DNA of 64,000 nucleotides. Source: Rhodopseudomonas infernalis (GTDB taxonomy: Bacteria; Pseudomonadota; Alphaproteobacteria; Rhizobiales; Xanthobacteraceae). Made by a program: the position numbers and the translations under genes. Location of the stretch: the NCBI RefSeq assembly GCF_022271405.1, contig NZ_JAJNAL010000024.1, positions 1-64,000 of the forward strand, given 5' to 3'. Shown piece by piece: positions 56,951-64,000 of this stretch. The notes under the pieces were generated by a model. The model ran no database searches and was not told where the DNA came from. It saw nothing but the letters and a program-made list of their open reading frames with translations. The number at the start of each line of letters is the position of its first letter. Position 1 is the stretch's first letter.

Positions 56951-58558
56951 CTAACGCATCTCTTCCTTGATCAAATCCGCCGCCTTCTCGCCGATCATGA
57001 TGGTCGGGGCGTTGGTGTTGCCGCCGATCAGGCTGGGCATCACTGACGCGTCGACGATGCGCAGGCCTTCGAGGCCGCGCAGCTTGAGGTGCGGGTCGAC
57101 CACCGCGGCTGGGTCGTTGGCCGTGCCGATCTTGCAGGTGCCGACCGGGTGGTACACGGTGTCGACGCGGGCGCGCAGGATGGCGCGGATGTCGTCGTCG
57201 GTGCGGACGTTCGCGGTGAACAGATCCTTCTGCTGTAGCGCACGCAGCGCCGGCGTTTCCATCAGCCGCAGCGTCGTCTTGTAGCCGGCGACCATCGCCT
57301 CGAGGTCCTCCGCCTCGCCGAAGAAATTCGGGTCGATCCGCGGCGGCGCCAGCGGATCGGCGCTGCTGAGCCCGACGCTGCCGCGGCTCTTCGGGCGCAG
57401 TAGGCAGACGTGGCACGAGAACCCCGTGCCCCAATGCCGCTTGCGGCCGTGATCGTCGACCATTGCCATGCCGAAATGTAGCTGGATGTCGGGCACGTCG
57501 AGGTCCGGCCGCGTCTTCAGGAAGCCGCCGCATTCAGCGAAGTTGGTGGCGAGCGGGCCGCGGCCTTCGCGGCGATACTGGCCGATGGTCGAGAGCAGCC
57601 GGCCGATGCCGGTGAAGCTGGTGCCGGTGAAATACGGCGCGTCGGACTGATAGGCGAAGATGAAATCGGGATGGTCCTGCAAATTCCGGCCGACGCCGGG
57701 TAGGTGATGCACGGTGGCGATGCCGTGCCGCTGCAGCATTTCGCCGTCGCCGACGCCGGAGAGCTGCAGCAGTTGCGGCGTCTGGAACGCGCCGGAGGCG
57801 AGGATTACTTCGCGGCGCGCACGCACCTGCCGCGTCTCGCTGTCCTTGTGAAATTCCACGCCGATCGCGCGGCCACCCTCGAACAAAATCCGCGTCGCCT
57901 GCGCGCCGGTCTCGACCCGCAGGTTCGGCCGCGTCGCCATATGCGGATGCACATACGCGCGCGCCGCGCTCCAGCGCTCGCCGTCGTGCTGCGTGAGCTG
58001 ATACAGGCCGAGGCCTTCCTGCTCCTCGCCGTTGAAATCGTCGCGGATGCGGAACTGTGCCTCGCGCGCCGCCTGCAGGAAGATCTCGTGCACCGGATTG
58101 TCGGTGCGCAGCCGGTCGACGTGCAGCGGGCCGTTTTGTCCGTGATACGCGCCGTTGAATTCGGCGTTGTTCTCGGAGCGCTTGAAGTAGGGCAGCACGT
58201 CCGCATAGGACCAGCCGTCGGCGCCGAGTTCGGCCCAATGGTCGTAGTCCGATTTGTGGCCGCGGATATACACCATGGCGTTGATCGCCGAGGAGCCGCC
58301 GAGCGCCTTGCCGCGCGGCTGATAGCCGATCCGGCCGTTGAGGCCCGGCTGCGGCACCGTCTCGAAGTGCCAATTGTTGAGCTTGCTCGGCACCATCAGC
58401 GACAGCGCGTAGGGCGTCTTCACCACCCAATTGTCGCCGGTGCCGCCGGCCTCGAGCAGCGCCACCGACGTGCCGGGATCTTCCGACAGCCGCCCGGCCA
58501 CCGCGCATCCGCCCGAGCCGCCGCCGACCACGACAAAGTCATAGGTCTCCGTCATCAT
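56951..58558 (-). CDS. GMC-family FAD oxidoreductase (choline-dehydrogenase-like)
   Basis: A 535-residue flavoprotein. The N-terminal dinucleotide motif is VVVGGGSGGCAVAGRL, the GMC signature region QPRGKALGGSSAINAMVYIR is near residue 80, and the C-terminal active-site His is in VYHPVGTCKIGT, with Asn in GGNTNAPTIMIGEKAADLI. Such enzymes oxidise alcohols; BetA-like and PEG-dehydrogenase-like members share this layout. Substrate not predictable. It is followed on the same strand by the aldehyde dehydrogenase gene running in the same direction upstream, so alcohol-to-acid oxidation in two steps is plausible. Confidence 0.92.
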   Translation of the reverse strand: MMTETYDFVVVGGGSGGCAVAGRLSEDPGTSVALLEAGGTGDNWVVKTPYALSLMVPSKLNNWHFETVPQPGLNGRIGYQPRGKALGGSSAINAMVYIRGHKSDYDHWAELGADGWSYADVLPYFKRSENNAEFNGAYHGQNGPLHVDRLRTDNPVHEIFLQAAREAQFRIRDDFNGEEQEGLGLYQLTQHDGERWSAARAYVHPHMATRPNLRVETGAQATRILFEGGRAIGVEFHKDSETRQVRARREVILASGAFQTPQLLQLSGVGDGEMLQRHGIATVHHLPGVGRNLQDHPDFIFAYQSDAPYFTGTSFTGIGRLLSTIGQYRREGRGPLATNFAECGGFLKTRPDLDVPDIQLHFGMAMVDDHGRKRHWGTGFSCHVCLLRPKSRGSVGLSSADPLAPPRIDPNFFGEAEDLEAMVAGYKTTLRLMETPALRALQQKDLFTANVRTDDDIRAILRARVDTVYHPVGTCKIGTANDPAAVVDPHLKLRGLEGLRIVDASVMPSLIGGNTNAPTIMIGEKAADLIKEEMR

Positions 58559-58633
58559 TTCCTCCTGGAGTAGTCTTGTTTGTTCGAAGCGCCGGCTCTT
58601 CGTCCGGTCGCTGGTCGTCAGCTCGTCGTCAGA

Positions 58634-60067
58634 TCAGGACAGCCATCGCAGCAGTTTCGACAGTCGCGCGATCTTGCCGCCATAGGGCGGGTAGAGGTCG
58701 GCGAAGCGGTTGTAGGGCGAGCGATAGAACACCGGCTTGAGCTGGCTGAAGGTGTTGAAGCCCCATTCGCCGTGATACGCGCCGGTGCCCGACGCGCCGA
58801 CGCCGCCCATCGGCTGGTTCTGCTGCGCGAAGTGCACCAGGCAGTCGTTGATGGTCACGCCGCCCGAGACGGTGCGGGCCAGCACTTCGTCGCGCGCGGC
58901 CTCGTCGGTGCCGAACCAGTACAGCGCCAGCGGCCGGTCGCGGCCGTTGATGAAGCGGATCGCCTCCGCCGCATCGTCGACGCCGAGGATCGGCAGCAGC
59001 GGGCCGAAAATTTCTTCCTGCATGATCTTCATGTCGGGCGTGGCGCCCAGCACCAGCGTCGGCGGAAACTTGCGCCGGCTGCGCCAGGCCGCGTCGTCGG
59101 CCGATGCCGGCTGCAGCAGGGTCGCGCCCTGCGCGGCGGCGTCGTCGATCAGCCCCTTCAACCGCGCGTAGTGCCGGTCGGCGACGATCGAGGTGTAGTC
59201 GGTGTTGGCGGGGTCGCTGCCGAACATCGTCTGCATCGCGGCGCGGATCTTCTCCGCCAAGGCCTCGACCTTGTCCCGCGGCGCCAGCACGTAGTCCGGC
59301 GCGATGCAGGTCTGGCCGGCGTTCATCAGCTTGGCATAGGCGATCCGGGGCGCGACCTCGTCGAGATCGGCGGAGCGGTCGACGATGGTCGGCGACTTGC
59401 CGCCGAGCTCGAGCGTCACCGGCGTGAGATTGCGGCCGGCGGCCTCGGCGACGATGCGCCCGACGCGGGTCGAGCCGGTGAACATCAGATGGTCGAACGG
59501 CAGCCGCGCGAACGCCTCGGCGATGCCGTCCTCGATCCCGGTCACCACCATCTCGTCGGCGTTGAACTTTGCCGCGACGGTCTCCTGCAGCAGCGCCGAG
59601 AACGCCGGCGACAATTCGCTCGGCTTGATCATCACCCGGTTGCCGGCGGCGAGCGCGCCGATCGCCGGCGCGATGGTGAGCTGCAGCGGATAATTCCACG
59701 GCGCGATGATGCCGACCACGCCGAGCGGCTGCGGGATCAGCCGGTTCTGCCCCGGCCAGAACTGCAGCTCGGTCTTCACCTTGCGCGGCGCCATCCAGGG
59801 TTTGACGTGCCTGGTGGTGTGCTTGATGTCGCCGAGCAGGCTGAGCGTCTCGGCGATCAGCGTCTCGACCGCGCAGCGATGGCCGAAATCGGCCGAGATC
59901 GCCTGCTCGAATCGCTTTTCGTTGTCCGTCAGCAGGCTGCGCAGCCGTTTCAGCCGATCGAGCCGCAGCTCCAGCGTTGCGGGCGCCTCGGCCCGCGAGC
60001 GTTCGACCATGCGGTGGAAGCTGTCCTGCAGGGCATTGGCTCCGAAACCGGTCAACGGCTGGTCCAT
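58634..60067 (-). CDS. calB: Coniferyl-aldehyde-dehydrogenase-like ALDH
   Basis: A 477-residue NAD(P)-dependent aldehyde dehydrogenase of the CalB type. GIIAPWNYPLQLTIAPAIGA (substrate and cofactor), VTLELGGKSPTI (Glu) and NAGQTCIAPDYVLAP (catalytic Cys) are present. Its length (about 475) is shorter than most ALDHs and it lacks the C-terminal extension, as in coniferyl aldehyde dehydrogenases, though the true substrate may be another aldehyde. ATG 60067 follows GGGAGCGCACC. It lies 75 bases upstream of the GMC gene on the same strand, giving a likely alcohol and aldehyde oxidation pair. Confidence 0.9.
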   Translation of the reverse strand: MDQPLTGFGANALQDSFHRMVERSRAEAPATLELRLDRLKRLRSLLTDNEKRFEQAISADFGHRCAVETLIAETLSLLGDIKHTTRHVKPWMAPRKVKTELQFWPGQNRLIPQPLGVVGIIAPWNYPLQLTIAPAIGALAAGNRVMIKPSELSPAFSALLQETVAAKFNADEMVVTGIEDGIAEAFARLPFDHLMFTGSTRVGRIVAEAAGRNLTPVTLELGGKSPTIVDRSADLDEVAPRIAYAKLMNAGQTCIAPDYVLAPRDKVEALAEKIRAAMQTMFGSDPANTDYTSIVADRHYARLKGLIDDAAAQGATLLQPASADDAAWRSRRKFPPTLVLGATPDMKIMQEEIFGPLLPILGVDDAAEAIRFINGRDRPLALYWFGTDEAARDEVLARTVSGGVTINDCLVHFAQQNQPMGGVGASGTGAYHGEWGFNTFSQLKPVFYRSPYNRFADLYPPYGGKIARLSKLLRWLS

Positions 60068-60342
60068 GGTGCGCTCCCGATCCGGCCGATGTCGATGATT
60101 TTGGCCGATTTCGTCGAAGTCTTGCAGGCGCACGGGGCCGCCGCAACCGCATCCGGTTCCGGCCGTCATAATATCTTGAAAATCTGCCGCTCGGGGCTTC
60201 CCAAACCCCGCGAGCATTGCTAGACACCCCTCGCGCCCCGGGCACTGCCCCGGGCCCCTTCTCAGGAAGCTTCCGGGAGGATCGATCGACGCCCTTGGGC
60301 GTTGATGGTCATCTGCTTTCTGAAGATCGCGCAAAGGTTTAA

Positions 60343-60419
<77 letters not shown>

Positions 60420-60424
60420 AATTG

Positions 60425-60456
60425 AACCCCGGTCCTTGTGGCCGGGGTTCTTTTTT
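60425..60456 (+). terminator. Intrinsic terminator after the initiator tRNA
   Basis: AACCCCGG (60425-60432) and CCGGGGTT (60442-60449) pair around a 9-base loop, followed by C and six Ts. A classical rho-independent terminator, 5 bases after the tRNA. Confidence 0.92.
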
Positions 60457-60461
60457 GCGCC

Positions 60462-61229
60462 TTACGCGTCCGCCTTGCCGCCCCTGCGCAGCAGATAAAT
60501 ATCCATCACCCAGCCTTTGGCTTCGCGCACCTGCCGGCGGGTGCGGCTGATGTTGGCGGCGACGTCCTTGAGCGGGCCGGAGATCAGGACTTCGTCGGCG
60601 AGGCCGAGATTTGCGGCCCAGTAGATATCGAGATCGGCTGGCTCGATCTTGGCGAAGGTCTCGTCGCCGTCGAGCATCACCACGGTGCTGTCGGCGTCGA
60701 TCGGCAGGCCGGCGGCGAGTTTGCGGCCGGTGGTGATGGTGATCGGCTCGCCGATGCGGTTGAGCGCGATGCGGTGGCGCGCCGCCAGCGCCTGCACCGC
60801 GGTGATGCCGGGGATGATCTCGTAGTCGAGCGCCAGCCCCTGCGCGCGCAGCCGGTCGAGGATGCGCAGCGTGCTGTCGTACAGCGCGGGATCACCCCAC
60901 ACCAGAAACGCGCCGCACTCGCCGTCGGCGAGTTCGCTGGTCAGCAGCGCCGCGTAGCGCGCGGCGATGCGGGCGTGCCAGTCGTCGACCACCCCGCGAT
61001 AATCGTCGCCGGCCGGCGCGCGTTGCGGGATGTCGATGCTGACGAAGCGGGTGCCCGGCGCTTTGATGAAGCGTCGGCAGATCTCTTCGCGTGCGGTTTT
61101 CAGTTCGGCCTTCTCGGCGCCTTTGTCGGGCAGGAAGAACACGCTGGCGCGGTTCAGCGCCTCGACCGCCTGCAGCGTCAGATAGTTGGGATCGCCGGGG
61201 CCCATGCCGATCAGGAGAAGTTTGCGCAT
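60462..61229 (-). CDS. cobF: Precorrin-6A synthase (deacetylating)
   Basis: A 255-residue SAM-dependent corrin methyltransferase. CobF methylates C-1 and removes the acetyl group to make precorrin-6A in the aerobic cobalamin route. The start MRKLLLIGMGPGDPNYLTLQ is the family's first motif; FLVWGDPALYDSTLRIL, the DYEIIPGITAVQALAARH region and TGRKLAAGLP follow. It runs in the same direction as cobS but is separated from it by 96 bases with a family-A repeat, so it may be a distal operon gene or independently expressed. Confidence 0.94.
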   Translation of the reverse strand: MRKLLLIGMGPGDPNYLTLQAVEALNRASVFFLPDKGAEKAELKTAREEICRRFIKAPGTRFVSIDIPQRAPAGDDYRGVVDDWHARIAARYAALLTSELADGECGAFLVWGDPALYDSTLRILDRLRAQGLALDYEIIPGITAVQALAARHRIALNRIGEPITITTGRKLAAGLPIDADSTVVMLDGDETFAKIEPADLDIYWAANLGLADEVLISGPLKDVAANISRTRRQVREAKGWVMDIYLLRRGGKADA

Positions 61230-61262
61230 CGGCGAGGAGTCCTATTGCTTCGTGATGAGCAG

Positions 61263-61308
61263 AGATTCCGGGTTCGCGCGCCAACGGCGCGCGCCCCGGA
61301 ATGACGGC
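61263..61308. repeat. Family-A palindromic repeat, short copy
   Basis: ATTCCGGGTTCGCGCG and CGCGCGCCCCGGAATGACGG form near-complementary arms around CCAACG. It lies between cobS and cobF on the operon strand. Confidence 0.8.
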
Positions 61309-61325
61309 GGGGAGGGGGCGTGCAA

Positions 61326-62087
61326 CTAACCATGCGCGGCGACGCCGAGCAGCAGGCCGATCTGGGCGAACTGCTCGGTGGCGCCGAGCACATCGCCGAC
61401 ATAGCCGCCGATCAGCCGCGCAGCGGCCAGCGCCGGCAATGTACCGAGCAGGATGGCGCCGATCAGTCCGCGCGCCGCGGCGGCTGGGTCGATCCACAGC
61501 TGTGGCGCCAGGCTGAGCAGCGCGAATGCCGTTGCGGTCAGCGCCGCGCCGGTGTCGATCCGGCTGTCCGGATAGTTCAGCTTCGCGGTCGCGACATTGC
61601 CCGCATAAGGCAGCATCGACATCGCGGCCAGGATGCCGGCGCGGCCGAGGCTGTGGCTGGCGACCAGCGCGGCGGCGCCGACCCAGGGCGGCAGTGTCGC
61701 CAGCGCGGCGATGCGAATGATCAGGCTGGCGATCAGTGTGACGGCGCCGTAATTGCCGATCCGGCTGTCCTTGATAATCGTCAGCCGCTGCTCGCGCGTG
61801 CGGCCGCCGAACAGCCCATCCGCGCTGTCGGCAATGCCGTCCTCATGCAGCGCGCCGGTGAGCGCCACGCCGGCGATCACCGCCAACACGGCCGGCACCA
61901 GCCCCGACCAGATCGCCGACGCCGCGATCAGCACGCCGCCGCAGAAGAGGCCGATCAGTGCGCCGACCAGAGGAAAGTACTTGGCGGCGGGGAGCAGCCA
62001 GCCGTCGTCGAACTGCGCGGCGCGCGGCGCTGGCAGGATCGTCATGAATTGCAGCGCGTTGAAAAACGGGCGGAGCGCGGGCGTCAC
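61326..62087 (-). CDS. cobS: Adenosylcobinamide-GDP ribazoletransferase
   Basis: A 253-residue integral membrane enzyme joining adenosylcobinamide-GDP and alpha-ribazole to give adenosylcobalamin (5'-phosphate form in some cases); called cobV in Pseudomonas nomenclature. FFNALQFMTILPAPRA starts the protein, and ALHEDGIADSADGLFGGRTR with Asp/Glu clusters is the Mg-binding motif. Five to six membrane segments are predicted. It starts at GTG 62087 overlapping the cobT stop by 4 bases, indicating coupling. Confidence 0.94.
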   Translation of the reverse strand: MTPALRPFFNALQFMTILPAPRAAQFDDGWLLPAAKYFPLVGALIGLFCGGVLIAASAIWSGLVPAVLAVIAGVALTGALHEDGIADSADGLFGGRTREQRLTIIKDSRIGNYGAVTLIASLIIRIAALATLPPWVGAAALVASHSLGRAGILAAMSMLPYAGNVATAKLNYPDSRIDTGAALTATAFALLSLAPQLWIDPAAAARGLIGAILLGTLPALAAARLIGGYVGDVLGATEQFAQIGLLLGVAAHG

Positions 62088-63148
62088 TGCGTCTGTCCAA
62101 GGCGGCCCGCCAGCACGTCGGACAAGTCCGCCAGCTCGGTCAGAATGCCGGCGGCGGCGCGCAGCAGCGGCACCGCCATCAGCGCGCCGGTGCCTTCACC
62201 GAGCCGGAAGCCGAGGTTGAGATAGGGCGTCGCGGTCATCGCGCCGAGCAGCACCGCGTGGCCGCGCTCCGCCGAGCGATGCGAGAACACGCAGTAATCG
62301 CGCGCCGCCGGATGCAGCCGCACCGCGACCAGCGCGGCGGCGCTGGCGATGAAGCCGTCGATCACCACCGGCCGCCGCTTTGCTGCGGCGGCCAGCACCG
62401 CGCCGGCCATCATGGCGATCTCGTAGCCGCCGAATTCCGCCAGCACCTCGAGCGGCGCCGTTGCGTCGGTACGCGCCGCCGCCATCCGCGCGATCGCGCG
62501 CTTGTGCGCAACGCCCGCGTCATCAAGCCCCGCGCCGCGGCCGACGCAATCGTCGATCGGCGTGCCGGTCAGGCGATGCGTCAGCAGCGCCGCCGATGTG
62601 GTGTTGCCGATGCCCATTTCGCCGATCGCGACGATGTCGACGCCGCCCTCGATCGCATCGGACACCACGGCGATCGAAGCGCTCAGCGCACGGCGGGCGT
62701 CGTCGATCGTCATCGCCGGCTCGCGGCTGGCGTTACGGGTGCCATAGCCGATCTTGCGGTTGATCAGTCCGGGGTGAGGCGGCAGATCCGCATTGATGCC
62801 GGCATCGACCACGCACACTTCGGTCGCCGCGGCCCTTGCCAGCACGTTCATGCCGGCGCAGCCGGCGAGATAAGCGCCGACCATCGCCTGCGTGACGCTG
62901 GTCGGGTAGGGCGAGACGTTGTCTTCGGCCAACCCGTGATCGCCGGCGAACACGAACACCATGGCGCGCGCGGTGCGCGGCGGCGCCGGGTGCCAGATCA
63001 GGCCGAGCTGGACGGCGAGATCTTCGAGCCGGCCGAGCGAGCCGGGCGGCTTGGCCTTGCCATCGATGCGGGCGCGGAGCGCCGGTTCGAGCGCGGCATC
63101 GACGGCGTCGATGGACAATTTGCTGAAGTGATCGAGCGGTGCGTGCAT
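62084..63148 (-). CDS. cobT: Nicotinate-nucleotide-dimethylbenzimidazole phosphoribosyltransferase
   Basis: A 354-residue enzyme making alpha-ribazole phosphate from DMB and NaMN (cobU in Pseudomonas nomenclature). It starts with a helical segment and then RIDGKAKPPGSLGRLEDLAV, the base-binding motif. VFAGDHGLAEDNVSPYP, IGEMGIGNTTSAALL and RGAGLDDAGVAHKRAIA are the other family signatures, with the catalytic Glu expected near the C-terminal GEGTGALMAVPLL. ATG 63148 is about 190 bases downstream of the cobalamin riboswitch, which should repress this cobT-cobS operon when B12 is abundant. Confidence 0.95.
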   Translation of the reverse strand: MHAPLDHFSKLSIDAVDAALEPALRARIDGKAKPPGSLGRLEDLAVQLGLIWHPAPPRTARAMVFVFAGDHGLAEDNVSPYPTSVTQAMVGAYLAGCAGMNVLARAAATEVCVVDAGINADLPPHPGLINRKIGYGTRNASREPAMTIDDARRALSASIAVVSDAIEGGVDIVAIGEMGIGNTTSAALLTHRLTGTPIDDCVGRGAGLDDAGVAHKRAIARMAAARTDATAPLEVLAEFGGYEIAMMAGAVLAAAAKRRPVVIDGFIASAAALVAVRLHPAARDYCVFSHRSAERGHAVLLGAMTATPYLNLGFRLGEGTGALMAVPLLRAAAGILTELADLSDVLAGRLGQTQ

Positions 63149-63339
63149 GGGAAAGGGCGATCGGGTGACGACAGGCGGCGCGATGTGCCACCTGTCATTG
63201 CGGCATGTCGCAGGGGGGGCCGCGGCGTCGGTGCGGCTCGGCGGCGACGGATGAAATCAGCCGTGTCGGAAACGGCGCTACGTCGGGAGCGGATGCGGCA
63301 TCGGAACGTCCTTCTTCGACCCACCGTCGAATGGTTGTG

Positions 63340-63526
63340 CAGGTCTCCGGCCGGTCTCCTGGCTCGCGGATGTTGTCCCGATCGCCTTCCCGGGGCCGGA
63401 GATTGGCCGCAGTGGCTGGTGTGATCGGCGACGATCCGCTTACAGTTGCGGGGGCAGCCGCGGCTTCGGCGATCGCTCGCCTCACCGCATTCCCGTTTCA
63501 CCCTTCCGAAAAAGGGCACCGAAGAT
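63340..63526 (-). ncRNA. Cobalamin riboswitch
   Basis: On the minus strand the B12 box AGCCAGGAGACCGGCC (63352-63367 region) is followed upstream by GGAAGGCG, CCACTGCGGCC and CCCGCAACTGTAAGCGG (with the conserved CAACTGTAAGCGG), and GGGTGAAACGGGAATGCGGTGAG near the 5' end. These are the conserved blocks of the AdoCbl riboswitch in order. It ends about 190 bases before the cobT start, so it regulates cobT-cobS, and possibly cobF. Its expression platform is not resolved here. Confidence 0.95.
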
Positions 63527-63783
63527 GCGGCACAAGAGCATGGCGCCAAGCCTCGCGCAACATCGCCGGCCTGCCGCAGCCGCCTCGTCAGACGAAGGTG
63601 CAACGGCACGGCGGCGGTCAAGCATGGGGGTGGCCCGGCCGGCTGCGGTGGCTTTTCTTGGGGCCAAGCGGGTACCCAGCTTGCGCGAACGCGCTATAAC
63701 GGCGCCGGCGCGTGCCGTTGCCGGACCATGGCTGCGGCCGCGCCGATGCGGCGGAGGGGAGCTCCGCCAGACGGAACCATGGC

Positions 63784-63918
63784 TTGAAGTCGCTCGGTAT
63801 CATCGTTCTGCTGGCCCTGGCGGTTTTCGCCTATGGCCTGTACGCCGACATCACCCTGACGCGCTGCGTGCGGGGCTCGGTCACGGCCGCCCTCGGCCTG
63901 TGCGCTAAAGGTGACTGA
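63784..63918 (+). CDS. Small single-membrane-segment protein
   Basis: A 44-residue frame from TTG 63784 gives KSLGIIVLLALAVFAYGLYA, one membrane segment, then DITLTRCVRGSVTAALGLCA with two Cys. A GTG at 63712 would give 68 residues with an unlikely N-terminus. The start codon and ribosome-binding site are weak. Codon use is normal. Function unknown. Confidence 0.45.
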   Translation: MKSLGIIVLLALAVFAYGLYADITLTRCVRGSVTAALGLCAKGD

Positions 63919-64000
63919 CGCGCCCAACTCAGACGTCCAAGCTGAAAACTCAGCCGCCGGAACGCCGTAAATGGTGTGATGACGAAGAGGTCTTGCCCGA

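Noticed and set aside
58580-60223. Long plus-strand frame opposite the aldehyde dehydrogenase
   Set aside because: The minus-strand ALDH has its catalytic Cys and Glu; the plus frame lacks any domain.

Overview
The window looks like chromosomal DNA from a purple non-sulfur alphaproteobacterium of the Rhodopseudomonas palustris type (Bradyrhizobiaceae/Nitrobacteraceae). The reasons are high GC content with strong GC bias at third codon positions, anaerobic bacteriochlorophyll genes (bchE, bchJ, hemN) with PpsR- and FnrL-type sites, many Liv-type solute-binding proteins, a B12-riboswitch-led cobalamin operon, and palindromic intergenic repeats of the kind common in this family. No prophage, insertion sequence, CRISPR array, rRNA or replication origin was seen. 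The species assignment is inference.

Layout. 0-10.6 kb: an orphan Liv-type binding protein, hemD, purU, two small envelope genes, then a complete branched-chain-type ABC importer (binding protein, LivH, LivM, LivG, LivF) ending in a MetE-like zinc methyltransferase. 10.6-16.7 kb: ugd, a gene-poor stretch, then a tight three-gene set (class II glutamine amidotransferase, AsnO/AsnB-type amidotransferase, GCS2-type carboxylate-amine ligase) that looks like a small amidated-peptide pathway. 16.8-31 kb: mixed housekeeping and envelope genes: an alpha/beta hydrolase, a MacB/LolCDE-like adaptor-permease-ATPase exporter, two more orphan Liv-type binding proteins, an isolated flagellar hook/rod-type protein, an aldo/keto reductase, a NiCoT-type Ni/Co transporter, an amidase, a diguanylate cyclase and QueD.

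31-47 kb: an apparent low-oxygen and metal region: hemerythrin, a copper P-type ATPase with a divergent CsoR-family repressor, hemN-bchJ-bchE, a phosphoesterase next to a Ser/Thr kinase-USP fusion, a triple-BON protein and phosphoketolase. At least six FixK/FnrL-type boxes (TTG[A/C]-N6-TCAA) lie in its intergenic gaps, and two PpsR boxes precede bchE.

46.8-55 kb: signalling genes: a lone receiver, CheR, a PilZ-like protein and a receiver-EAL protein, followed by a Bug-type binding protein translationally coupled to a hybrid histidine kinase and divergent from a FixJ/NarL-type regulator. 55-60.1 kb: two SDR enzymes (one lacking the catalytic Tyr/Lys), a GMC oxidoreductase and a coniferyl-aldehyde-dehydrogenase-like enzyme. 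60.3-64 kb: initiator tRNA-Met with a terminator, cobF, and cobT-cobS behind a cobalamin riboswitch on the minus strand.
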